DNA of 64,000 nucleotides from Marsupella aquatica (taxonomy: Eukaryota > Marchantiophyta): positions 12,772,001 to 12,836,000 of the forward strand of contig OZ316895.1 of assembly GCA_973895155.1 (NCBI GenBank). The letters are read 5' to 3'. A program made the position numbers and the translations under genes. Of the stretch, positions 21,335-31,611 are shown in pieces. Numbering within the stretch: position 1 is the stretch's first letter; each line of letters opens with the position of its first letter. The notes below the pieces were generated by a model. The model saw only the letters and a list, made by a program, of their open reading frames with translations. It was not told where the DNA came from and ran no database searches.

Positions 21335-23397
21335 TGAATGGGAGTCGCAGAGGTCTGTCTTTGTAGCGATATTGTTTGCGGCTGTATTTTGGTACCTTGT
21401 GCAGGCATGCACCTTTTATTGGGTGGAGGACGCTGTATTTTGTGGTTGGAGTCCGGCACGTCCACTCTAGTGGGGAAGGTTGACTGCACAGAGGATAATT
21501 ACCTTCTTTCGGGAAGGTCACGGAAGACTTGTAGAGAGGTCTCGGAGGAGGAGCCATCCCTATGTGTTGTGTAATTGTTGTTGGGAGATTGATAGGCACA
21601 CTCCCTTTTTTGAAGAGGTGCTTGTTGTCGGATAGGTGAAGTGAATTGCTTTTCTTTAACGTTGAAAAGCAACCGATGATTTGTATATTTTAGATGACAC
21701 TGTTAATATACTGTTTGAGGTAGAGATGTGGCGATGGAGGTTGCCACTAGGTGCAGTCAAAGACCACAGGCATAAGACAGTGCAATGTCCTGTGTCGTCG
21801 AGATCAAAGAGCCATCAATGGAAGCGGAAGGAACGAGATCGGAGACACCAGCAAGGAAGTAACAGAGATCTGAAATAGTTGAGGAGTTGGGGGTCTGAGC
21901 GCTAGCAGCTTGCTGTTCAATGGGGTGCTGGATGGTGGTGTTATCATCCGTTCTTTGGAGAGGCACATTAGTGCTTAGGGGGGATCTAGGACCTAGTTGG
22001 CTTTTTGTGAATAAGTAATTTCCAATTCTATGTCCAGGAAGGTGGTGAACACCCAGGTACATAAGTATGTTAGTGATTTAGAGAAGTAGATCCTCTGTTT
22101 TATCTGGAGGGAGAGGACTTTGCATATGCGCCAGACTCGTTTCTTCTGTGAAGAGGACGACTACGCATTGGCGGAATCCTAGCACTAGATGTTGCTATGT
22201 ACTTCGAGGCGTTCCGACATATGTATTTCAATACCGCATTGGTGCATGGTATCTTGTTGGAATCGAGCATCAACACAAGTTTGGTCTCACTGAATAAAAG
22301 GGAGTTTCAAACTTTACTTCAGACACCGTGAACCGGAGCTCGTTTTGTTGTGTCTTGTTCGATTCAATCTGTGTACTTCACCGTTTTCTTATATGCATTC
22401 ATCAATCATACAACATCGGTATCGGTTGTCATTATGAATGGATTCAAAACTATGGTATGGTGGTTTTACCTTTCTGAAAGGCAGGCGGTTGAATGGTCAA
22501 TTCAATCATTGGCATGCCAACTCAGGAATATCCAGTTGTCGCTGACCTGGCCTACACGACGAGAAATCCTTTCTGGACACCATTCCGATCACATTATTCA
22601 GCCCGCCACATCAAATCATGGATCTCTGGAAGATGCTTTCTTCAATCTGGGAGCGAGGGTAAACAACCAGAGAGCAAGATTCTCTCCTCTTTAGTTATAG
22701 AACAATTATATAGAAAATCATATAAAAGATCAGGGCTGTGAATGAATAGTGTTCTTACAGAGCATGCGCCTCCTTAAAGTGACGTTTTGGTAGTTTGCAA
22801 AATTTCCGCCATGGCGCTAGAGGAAACCACGAGTATATTGATCGCTAGTCTTGTATGGAACTAGTCGAAATCCAAACTTGCGTGAGTCAACTTTATCACG
22901 AAAGGTCAGAATTAATGAAATCAACAGCCTGTGTACAGTGAGAATGACTTTAGCTTGTGTCGCGCCAGAGATGCAAATGCGATAGAGCCTTTCTTTAGTG
23001 GTTTTCAGCACACAGCAAAGCGACGGTACGGCACTGCGTGGACTCACTTTCACTCCAGCATCAATCAATCTCTCCTGAAATTCCTCAAACATTGGAGTGG
23101 AGGTACTCACACTTCGTTGGTGCAGTTATTCCTGTATCGATCAATCTTACTAGGAACGCCTTCCCAAAAACACAGGAGCGTTCGCAGACTTGGCCGCACT
23201 TCACACCTTTGCAACTTCATCAGCATAATCCCTTCCTGTTCCAAAATGTATACTAAGAATTGTCCATTGTTATGCGGACGTCATCGGTTACAGTGAAAAA
23301 TTCCCTGACGACACGACAGGACGTAGACTGTTGCGTTTATGAACTTCGCATGCTCTGATCATGTGCACGATGCGAACATTTTTTTTTTCCTTCAAAA
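21335..23397. other. 3' flank of the alpha-kinase and intergenic DNA
   Basis: A possible polyadenylation hexamer AATAAA lies at 22293-22298, though it is ~960 bases from the stop and a nearer site is likely. A 97-codon minus frame at 22817-23110 is unrecognised and weakly supported. No other gene seen. Confidence 0.45.
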
Positions 23398-23536
23398 CCG
23401 AAAGCAAGCCCATCCAACAGAGGATAGACGTCCTGCTCTGGAGCATGCATTCCGAAAGCAAGCCCATCCATCAGAGGATAGACGTCCTGCTGTGGAGCAT
23501 GCATTTCTAGACGTCCTGCTGTGGAGCATGCATTTC
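23398..23536. repeat. Tandem repeat, 54-bp unit x 2 plus a partial third
   Basis: Units 23398-23451 and 23452-23505 both run from CCGAAAGCAAGCCCATCCA to GGAGCATGCATT and differ at two positions. A third truncated unit (23506-23536) repeats only the TAGACGTCCTGCTGTGGAGC part. Confidence 0.93.
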
Positions 23537-25377
23537 TACTCGAGGCGAACATTTGTGTGTAAAATGTTTCATCCTTCCAACGTTTTCTCCTGTAGTGCTC
23601 TACGATGTCTTGATGCTAGAAATGCTGAATAGAATCTGGACGTTTGGCGCTTGTGGTCAAAACTCCTCCTATTCATTCGTGTCCCGAAATGGTAGCCTAC
23701 TGTCACGCTAGCCTACCGTTATGTACTTATGTCTCCAGGAACAGCTACTGTACTAATGTGGGCCTCTACTCATCTACTGAACCTTTTGTACGATGCGACG
23801 AACAGTGGCATGTATAACTCAGCGAGCAGTCAGTCTGTTGCGCATAAGTCAATGAAAACAAATGGAATGACGTCCTCCAGATTGATACTGTAGTTATGAG
23901 AAGCGGCGGGGGCTGATTTGGCGGCTGTGGCGGGAAAGAATGCTATAGCACGACGGATTGCAGAATTCTGCAGCTCATCGCAGCTCAAAAACCGGTGGAA
24001 GACGTGCAGAAAGCGAACTTTGGCAGAGTAGGAAACGATATCCTAGGAGGAGGGCGTGACCGACAAGGAAGAATTGGCAGGTCGAGTGACTGGTACCGCC
24101 TGGCGGCCGCTGGAATTTTCGCAGGTGAGCTAGACAGGGAAGCCAGAGCCTGTATTCTCACTTGTCTGGTTTGGATTTGGAGGACCCAAACGACCACTGC
24201 TTTACTTTCCGTTGTGTTCAGGAGGTTGGTTAAGACACAGAGATAATGATTGAATGAATGGCTGAATTGTTTGTTTGTACTTTGTTGGTCCTTTTTTCAG
24301 TAAATTCGTTGTCCTTTGGTTCGGATGAGCCGATTTTGAAGGTCAAGCGCCATGCGGCGGCACCCTTGTGCTCGGTATTTCACCTCCCGTCCTCTTGGGA
24401 CATTTTGATTACTTCAGTTCTGTTGAATCAGATTGCTTCTAGAAGAGAGAGGGGCAGTAGTATGGAAGATATATGAAGCGATCAACAAAGCTCAAGCTGG
24501 ATGGCAATCAGTACCACTTTTAGATTTCCACCTGATAAATTGATTCGGAGGGTCGCAAATGTTGAAACGCCCACAGATCGATTTCAGGACCACTGTCTCG
24601 TATTGATAGTGGAAATTTTAGTCGCCCGTTCATTCGAGTTTCAGAACCGACGTTGTGGCAAAGTAGGTATGGACAGGCTACCCCACTCTCAAGTGGAAGG
24701 CTGGCTATCACGGTTCGGAGGAGAATGAACCCAGGAGAGAAAATCTCCAGAATTGGTTCGACAGGATCGTTTTTCCTGAAATTCTCCCCTAGACGCTAAA
24801 CCCTGTCTCTCTCGTTAAACCCTGACACTCCCTGTCTTGCCTTGAGATGCAGCTGAGCAAAGGCAACCGAGACTTCTTTCCGAACATTCTCATGTAGGCC
24901 CTAAACGCTGGCGATGACGTTTCCTCCTTAAACCCCTCACTCCTCTCTCATTGTGATGCAGGTAAGAAATGCTTGAAAGTTTGTTTCGACTCCGCTCCGG
25001 GCAGTCTTCTTGGCGATGATTTAGTTGGTAGCCTGCTTCTTTACCTTGCCCAGGAGGCAGAGATTGGGTGAGATGACGAAAAAATGGAGAACATGGACTG
25101 GCTGCATTAGACCCCGTCAGTCGGCTGCAGAAACAGCAATGGGCAGCCTCGAGATCTTGCTAGGCAATTGAGAAAGTGATGAGAATATCTGTCATCGAGT
25201 GAGATGACGATGAGTAGGGTGGGGCGATGACGATGGAATCGTCTACTGCAGGCAGGGCACTGGGGAGAGGGGCGATGTTCTAGTTTAGAGTGTGTTGAGC
25301 CTGATGATAACTCAAGGGTTCCTGCTCCAGGGCGGACGGCGCCAATCAAGTAGGGGGTGGTGGGAGGATTACGTGCA
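23537..25377. other. Intergenic; probable MSH1 promoter and leader
   Basis: No gene is supported. A good splice donor (GATGCAG|GTAAGA near 24963) and an acceptor candidate (CTGCTCCAG near 25330) would allow a leader intron just before the MSH1 ATG, which is inference. Confidence 0.4.
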
Positions 25378-28300
25378 ATGAAGAGTCCTGCCATCTCAAT
25401 GGGTGCAATGCCCGGATGGGTGGTGGGGACTGGAGGAGCACGCAGGAGCCGCTTCCTCACATTCAGATTCGTCTATGCAGCTCAATCGTGGGCACATTCA
25501 TCTTCTTACATTGGATTGTCGAATCGTAAGCTGTGTCAGCGGTTGCAGCAGGAGCACAAGCCTGCGAGCATTGGGTTCTTCGCTCTGAAGAACAACGGTA
25601 TTGTATTGGCCATACCCGCACCTTTCCCCTGCCGGAGCTCGACATTCTTGTTGAATCGTCACCACGTTCTAAAGCAGCAGCGCCTTGACAGACCTCACCA
25701 ATTCATCAGCTTCGGTGGCATAATCAATCCCCTGTTTTCAGGATCACACGTCACGGCCAGCAGATGCTTGCAAAGCTCAGGAACTCGACGCGCAAAAGCG
25801 AAAGGAGGGAAGGGGAAAGACGTGCTCAAGCCAGGAGACAGCAAGTACATCGACTGGTGGGAGCAGAAAATGAATCAATGCCAGAAACCCTCAACTCGAG
25901 AGCTGATCAAGCGTCTGGTCTCAGACAACCTCCTGGGGCTCGACAGCACCCTTCGAAATGGGACCCTGAAAGAGGGAGCGCTGTCTTATGATATACTGGA
26001 AATTAAGAGAAGGTTCCCTCACGAAGTGATTCTCACGAGAGTGGGGGAGTTTTACGAAGCTTCAGGATTTGATGCTTGTGTCTTGGCAGAGTATGCAGGG
26101 CTCAATCCCATGGGGGGTTTGACGAATGCAACCACTGTGCCGAGAGCTGGCTGCCCAATTGACAACCTGAGACAAACTTTGGATGCTTTGACGAGGAATG
26201 GTTTTTCCGTCTGCATAGTGGAGGAGGTCAAGGGTCCAACCAATAGCAAGAAGAGGAAGGAACGTTTCGTTGCTGGCCATGCACATCCAGGTAGTCCTTA
26301 TGTCTATGGTCTAGCTGAAGCAGACTTTGATGTGGATTTTCCAGATCCGGTGTCCATAATTGGAATCTCACGGTCTGCATCAGGGTACTGTTTGATCTCC
26401 GTGGTGGAGCTCATGAGGAGCTTAACGGTGGAAGGTCACCTCACAGAAGAAGCTGTTGTAGCCAAATTGAGGGCAATGTCTTTCCAGAGACTTTTCCTCC
26501 ACAAGTCTTTGAGGGATCAGTCCACAGACACGGTACGTTGGGGGGAATTTGGAGAGGGTGGATTGCTATGGGCAGAATGCCGAAGCCAGAATCCCGAGTG
26601 GTATGAATCAGATCCAGTGGCCGAACTTCTTTCAAAGGTGAGGGACCTCTATGACATGGAAGCGGATGCTGAGTTTCGGAGAATTATCTCGCCTCCTGGC
26701 GAGCGACCTCGTCCTCTGAATGTTGGCACTGCTTCCCAAGTGGGAATACTTCCCACTCAAGGCGTTCCCAGTTTGCTCAGAGTGCTCCTCTCCCCGGACA
26801 TGAATGGTCTCTGCGTGGCCTACTTGAGGGACCTGCTTCTTAATCCGCCACCATACCGTGTCGCGGCTTGCATTCAGCAACTGCTGCGCCACATAATTCA
26901 AATTGATCGACCCGTTCCGGACTTTCATTGTGTGTCATCTGCCAAACTTGTGAAGCTCGTTGGTGCAAAGGAAGCCAATCATCTCGAATTCGCCCGAATC
27001 AAGCACATGGCCGAGGATGTGCTTCTGATGGAGAATGATCCACAGCTGTCCTTGCTTTTGGGGTGGCTCCTCGACCCAACGTGGCTGGCTACAGGGCTTC
27101 GCTTGGATCGGGATCAGCTGATCAAAGATTGCAACTTCCTGGTGGAGAGGCTGGATGATGTACTTGCTCCTGCCGGGGACCCTTGCAATGCGATCAGTAG
27201 GACCCAGTTTGTCCCGGACGAGTTTTTTGACCACATGGAGGTTCGGTGGAAGGCGAGAGTGAGGAGAGAACACTTAGAGAAGGCCTACTCAGATGTAGAT
27301 AGAGCTGCTGCATCTCTCTCTGATGCCATAGAGGCAGACTTTCGGCCCATAGAGCTTAGAATCAAGGCCATGGCTTCCCCTATAGGTGGAGGAGGAGGTG
27401 CCTGTGGAGAAATATGTTACAGCCTCTCGAATCGTGCTGTGTGGTTCAAAGGGAAACGATTTCGTCCCACATTGTTGAGCGGGGGACCTGGGGAGGAAGA
27501 AATCAAGCGATTGAAGGAAGCGAAGGATGGGAAAGGGAAGAAAGTTGGTGAAGATTGGTACACTACCGATCGGGTGGATCACGCCTTAGAATACTATAGG
27601 TCCGCTGTGGAAAGAGCGTCCAATGCAGTGTTAGAGCTTCTCAGAGACGTATCAGAGGAGCTTCAATGTAAATTGAATGCCATTGTGTTCATAGCAACTT
27701 TGTCAATCATCGCCAAGACCATGTTTGCACATGCTAGTGAGGCTAAGAGGCGAAGATGGGTTGTCCCTGCTCTGGCAGAGGACTTCTCTGACGGTGTCTG
27801 TAATGCAGATGTTGCAGTAAAGAACGGAGGAGGTCATGCATCCCCATCCATACGGCTGAAGGATATGTTCCCGTACTGGCTAGACAAGACCCAAGACCAG
27901 GTTGTTCTCAACAACGTTGATCTGCAGTCTATGATTCTCCTCACCGGCCCTAACGGTGGTGGTAAGTCCAGCATTCTCAGATCAGTTTGTGCAGCCACAC
28001 TCCTTGCTACTTCTGGACTGATGGTGCCCTGCCGTATGGCAGTGGTGCCAAGATTGGACTGTATCATGCTTCGGATGATGATTGCTGACAGTCCTGCAGA
28101 TAGTAAGAGCTCATTTCAGATGGAGATGTCTGAGCTCCGAACAATTTTGAACGAAGCAACTAAGAAATCTCTCGTTCTGGTGGATGAGCTCTGCAAGGGG
28201 ACGGAGGTTAACAAGGGCACATTCATTGTAGCTAGTGTACTGGAACACCTTGACCAGATTGGATGCTTGGGTGTGATTTCCACGCACCTGCATGGTCTCC

Positions 28301-29223
28301 TAGACATGGACCTGAATGTCGAGAGAGTAGTGCGGAAGGCCATGGGCGTCCAGTCTGTTGGTTATCAACTGAGACCGACCTGGAAACTAGTTGATGGAGA
28401 ATGCCGTGAGAGTCTGGCATTTGATACAGCCAGAAAAGAAGGTGTAGCTGAAAGTGTGGTGAGAAGGGCCGAGGAATTTTACCAAGTATGGAAGAAGACA
28501 ATAGATACTGGGATAATGGGACAGGATTCAAGCATCAGGGATGAGAGTTCACTCTATGTCGATGTAAGCGTCCGCACTAGAGGAATGTGCCAAACAACCG
28601 AATCTGTTTCCAGCACGGACAAAAACTCGGCAAAAGACGGGTTAGATTGTGAAACGGGCTTCTTAACTGAAGATGCAGAAGATTCCAGGTCCAGACATTC
28701 GTCTTCTACCACGGAAAGACCTTTAAATGGCCGTTCCTCACTCAACTCTCTCCAGATAATGGAGTTAACAGAAGAAGATAAACACGGAGCACTGGATGAC
28801 CTACAGCACGTCCTGATGATGATTTGCACGAAGAAGCTGAGTGATTTGTACGGGGCTCGTTCTGGCAAGGAGGGAAACTGCCAATGCTTTGCAATAGGTC
28901 CACGGCAGAAGCCTCCTCCCATGGTGACGAACCAGTCTTGTGTGTACATATTAAAGCGCCCTGATGGGAAGCTGTACGTTGGCCAAACTGATAATATGTC
29001 AGGTCGGATGGAAAGGCATCGCTCTGCACCAGGTCTGCATGAAGCTCCATTTTTGTACGTCCCACTCCACAATAAAAGTGTGGCTTGTGAACTAGAAACT
29101 TGCCTCATCAAGCAACTTCCGTCATATGGTTTCTCTCTTGTGAATAGAGGAGATCAAAATCATAGATATTTTGGGACTGCCTCTCTCTTAGAGAGCAGTA
29201 GCGAAGAAGCCCCCCCTTTTTGA
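25378..29223 (+). CDS. MSH1: MSH1: organelle MutS homologue with C-terminal GIY-YIG domain, intronless
   Basis: One uninterrupted frame of 1281 residues from the first ATG (25378); the frame extends upstream only to a GTG. Domain order is as in plant MSH1. There is an Arg/Ser-rich N-terminus consistent with a dual mitochondrion/plastid transit peptide. A MutS mismatch-recognition domain follows, with VGEFYEASGFD (Phe225-Tyr226-Glu227, the F-x-E position), then connector and lever regions. The ATPase has Walker A TGPNGGGKSS (856-865), Walker B LVLVDELCKGTE (Asp936-Glu937) and STHLHGL. The C-terminal GIY-YIG nuclease-like domain has VYILK (Tyr1190), LYVGQT (Tyr1200), CELETCL and LVNRGD. The family suppresses ectopic recombination in organelle genomes. 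In flowering plants the gene is split into many exons, so the lack of introns here is striking. All motifs are intact, arguing against a pseudogene. Confidence 0.97.
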   Translation: MKSPAISMGAMPGWVVGTGGARRSRFLTFRFVYAAQSWAHSSSYIGLSNRKLCQRLQQEHKPASIGFFALKNNGIVLAIPAPFPCRSSTFLLNRHHVLKQQRLDRPHQFISFGGIINPLFSGSHVTASRCLQSSGTRRAKAKGGKGKDVLKPGDSKYIDWWEQKMNQCQKPSTRELIKRLVSDNLLGLDSTLRNGTLKEGALSYDILEIKRRFPHEVILTRVGEFYEASGFDACVLAEYAGLNPMGGLTNATTVPRAGCPIDNLRQTLDALTRNGFSVCIVEEVKGPTNSKKRKERFVAGHAHPGSPYVYGLAEADFDVDFPDPVSIIGISRSASGYCLISVVELMRSLTVEGHLTEEAVVAKLRAMSFQRLFLHKSLRDQSTDTVRWGEFGEGGLLWAECRSQNPEWYESDPVAELLSKVRDLYDMEADAEFRRIISPPGERPRPLNVGTASQVGILPTQGVPSLLRVLLSPDMNGLCVAYLRDLLLNPPPYRVAACIQQLLRHIIQIDRPVPDFHCVSSAKLVKLVGAKEANHLEFARIKHMAEDVLLMENDPQLSLLLGWLLDPTWLATGLRLDRDQLIKDCNFLVERLDDVLAPAGDPCNAISRTQFVPDEFFDHMEVRWKARVRREHLEKAYSDVDRAAASLSDAIEADFRPIELRIKAMASPIGGGGGACGEICYSLSNRAVWFKGKRFRPTLLSGGPGEEEIKRLKEAKDGKGKKVGEDWYTTDRVDHALEYYRSAVERASNAVLELLRDVSEELQCKLNAIVFIATLSIIAKTMFAHASEAKRRRWVVPALAEDFSDGVCNADVAVKNGGGHASPSIRLKDMFPYWLDKTQDQVVLNNVDLQSMILLTGPNGGGKSSILRSVCAATLLATSGLMVPCRMAVVPRLDCIMLRMMIADSPADSKSSFQMEMSELRTILNEATKKSLVLVDELCKGTEVNKGTFIVASVLEHLDQIGCLGVISTHLHGLLDMDLNVERVVRKAMGVQSVGYQLRPTWKLVDGECRESLAFDTARKEGVAESVVRRAEEFYQVWKKTIDTGIMGQDSSIRDESSLYVDVSVRTRGMCQTTESVSSTDKNSAKDGLDCETGFLTEDAEDSRSRHSSSTTERPLNGRSSLNSLQIMELTEEDKHGALDDLQHVLMMICTKKLSDLYGARSGKEGNCQCFAIGPRQKPPPMVTNQSCVYILKRPDGKLYVGQTDNMSGRMERHRSAPGLHEAPFLYVPLHNKSVACELETCLIKQLPSYGFSLVNRGDQNHRYFGTASLLESSSEEAPPF

Positions 29224-31611
29224 AATCGTCATAAGATTGGTCAGGTTAGAATTCGGCTCAAGTTATTGCTTGAGATCGAGCACTGTTTCTGAGAACGCTA
29301 TAATGTGATGTCCATTCTCAGATAAGCAAGCACAGCAAATAAACAAATCTTCAACTGTTTTGATACTCCCACGAGTCCAATCTTCCACCTTTCAAAGGCG
29401 TGATTGCATCTGGTCTCTCAACTTGACTCGCAAATGATGCATTTGAACTTCGACATGGTAGATGCTGTGGTAAAGGCCAATTGCTGGGGATCAAAATGCT
29501 TTCTGTGATCTAATGCGTGCAAGTCCTACAGGAAGGTTGTCCGCCGTAATGAATGCCCATCCGTTCAATTGAGAGAAATCTACTGCAGGAAGGGCTATCT
29601 ATCATGGCTTCTGGTACATAATCCTCGTAGGCCAGAGTAACATACTTTGGTCGTTAGATGTTTCTGGCAAACTAGTTTTGTTGAGATGGACAAGCTACCT
29701 TCGGTGTTGATTCGGATAATGCCCTCATTTCTCTTAGTCTCACCTGGACAGCCGATCAAACACGACGTCTTCTCTAGCAGTTGAATGGATCCGTCATAGG
29801 CAGATGAATACATCACATGGGAATATAGAAAGGTGACATATCTCTGAACTGACCATAAAGATATGCTCGGCGCTATCAATCTCTTAGTGGATGGGAAATT
29901 TTTAAAACCTCGAAATGGATCCAAGAGAAGTGAAAACAAGCTACAAGTTGTTTGAGACATTTCCAGCCCTGGAGTGATTTGTCAGAGCTAAAATCTCAAA
30001 CAAGAATTTCACATGTCATTGTAGAGCGTTGCCCAAAGTGAGGTAGAATTTACAGCCTGATTCATTTGCTGGTTTATAGGAATGCTCTGTAAGAAAGTCA
30101 CAGCTGTGAATCTTGTACAGCGTCGATCAAAAGGTCACGAGAGCGGTTCAAACAATTTCTCTAAGAGTACCTGCAAGATCGCTCAATCACCAGTGTACTC
30201 TATGGTAATGGCCCTATGTCTCGTGGTCACCCGTGCTGTCGAATTCTGGGGTCTAGGTATACAAGAAAGGGAATGAATCTAAATCCAACAATTGTAAACA
30301 CTGTTTTCAAAGAGACCCTTCCTGTCCAGCTGCATAATCGCTTCCATATCCCAGGGTTTCCCAGGTCAGGGAGTGAGTCATATGAACGAAGGGATGAGAT
30401 TCGACCAAATAGGGATTCATAATAACTCGCCACCAACTAACCCACCCACCCCCGTCAACAACCCACAAGCCTTGAAGAAAAAGTCCCTCTACTGCAGAGG
30501 ACTGTACTGTCCTAAACTCAAATTATTACCGCAATGTCCACCCATTTGAAAGGATTACCGAAATTGTCAAGTCTTCATCGAATCGGCTCGTTACTTGGCT
30601 TTACTGAGTTACTCTTTCAGCTTCTTACCTTGGTAACAAAGCTTTGCTTGAGGCAACAGTAACCGAGAGTTTTGCAAGTTGAAACAGTCTCGCGTCGGGA
30701 TAGAGATGACAATTCAGATGGTACGCGAGATCTCTCAGCTGTCTGAGTTGGGTAAGGGGCGAGCGGTCGACCATCTCATGACCTTTAGACGCGTAACGTG
30801 CTGGCACGATGTAGATCTAATTGTGATTCACCACAGAATTTCCGTGTACAGAAGCCAGTGCCTTCAAGGAATTGACTCAATGAAAACAAGGCGCGCTTGA
30901 ACACTTAGTAAATAAGCAGATATGCATAACATTTCCGAGCGACAAGGAGGGACAAAGAATTCAGATGAATGAATTGATTCACGGATACATATAACTTGGA
31001 GATCTTCATCGAGACCATCTTCATCTAATCTAGTGCTACACAAGTCTTCATGGATGGTCTCTGTAGAGATCCAGCAATACAGACTAGGCTGCAAAGCTAC
31101 AAATTGAATAATTGTTCACTGCATCCCAGGAGGATGGAAAAATCGTCAAATTGATATTGAATAATTTCTCAGGGTGCCAGTCGATGACCTGTGATGCTGA
31201 CCAACCCGCAGTATCAAAACGTTTGCATCGATGGCGATGGAAGTTTTAATTTGCCATTGACACTCCTACGTGGCAATAAATGTTTTTTTTTGGTTTCACG
31301 AAGGGCAGACAACGAGCCCCGGCCTAAATCTAAAAAACACCGCTCGTTCAGCTAACACTTTTCTCTTCCGGCAGAAGAAGATCTGGTCAGCAGACCTCTG
31401 CTCCCTGAAGACTTGCTGCATGGGGTGCTATCTGGGTGCTATCTAGTTGCGTTACAGATGCACGAACTTTATACACATAAATTAACACTATGATGATGTT
31501 GAACTGTTTCAACCTGGTCCATGTTGGCCGCATGGAAAATCCTGAAACATCCTTCATAACGAGCAAGCCACCACAATGAAACTATGTATGAAATTTCGAC
31601 GGATAGGGGGC
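29224..31611. other. Convergent intergenic region between MSH1 and the lipase
   Basis: It holds the 3' ends of two tail-to-tail genes. Short frames (for example 29595-29960 minus, 121 codons) show no recognisable domain. Nothing else supported. Confidence 0.5.
29338..29343 (+). terminator. Candidate polyadenylation signal of MSH1
   Basis: AATAAA lies 115 bases after the MSH1 stop in a suitably AT-rich context. There is no A-tract typical of a freshly retroposed copy downstream. Confidence 0.4.

Noticed and set aside
28554-29111. 185-codon minus-strand frame
   Set aside because: Antisense shadow of the MSH1 C-terminus with no domain of its own.
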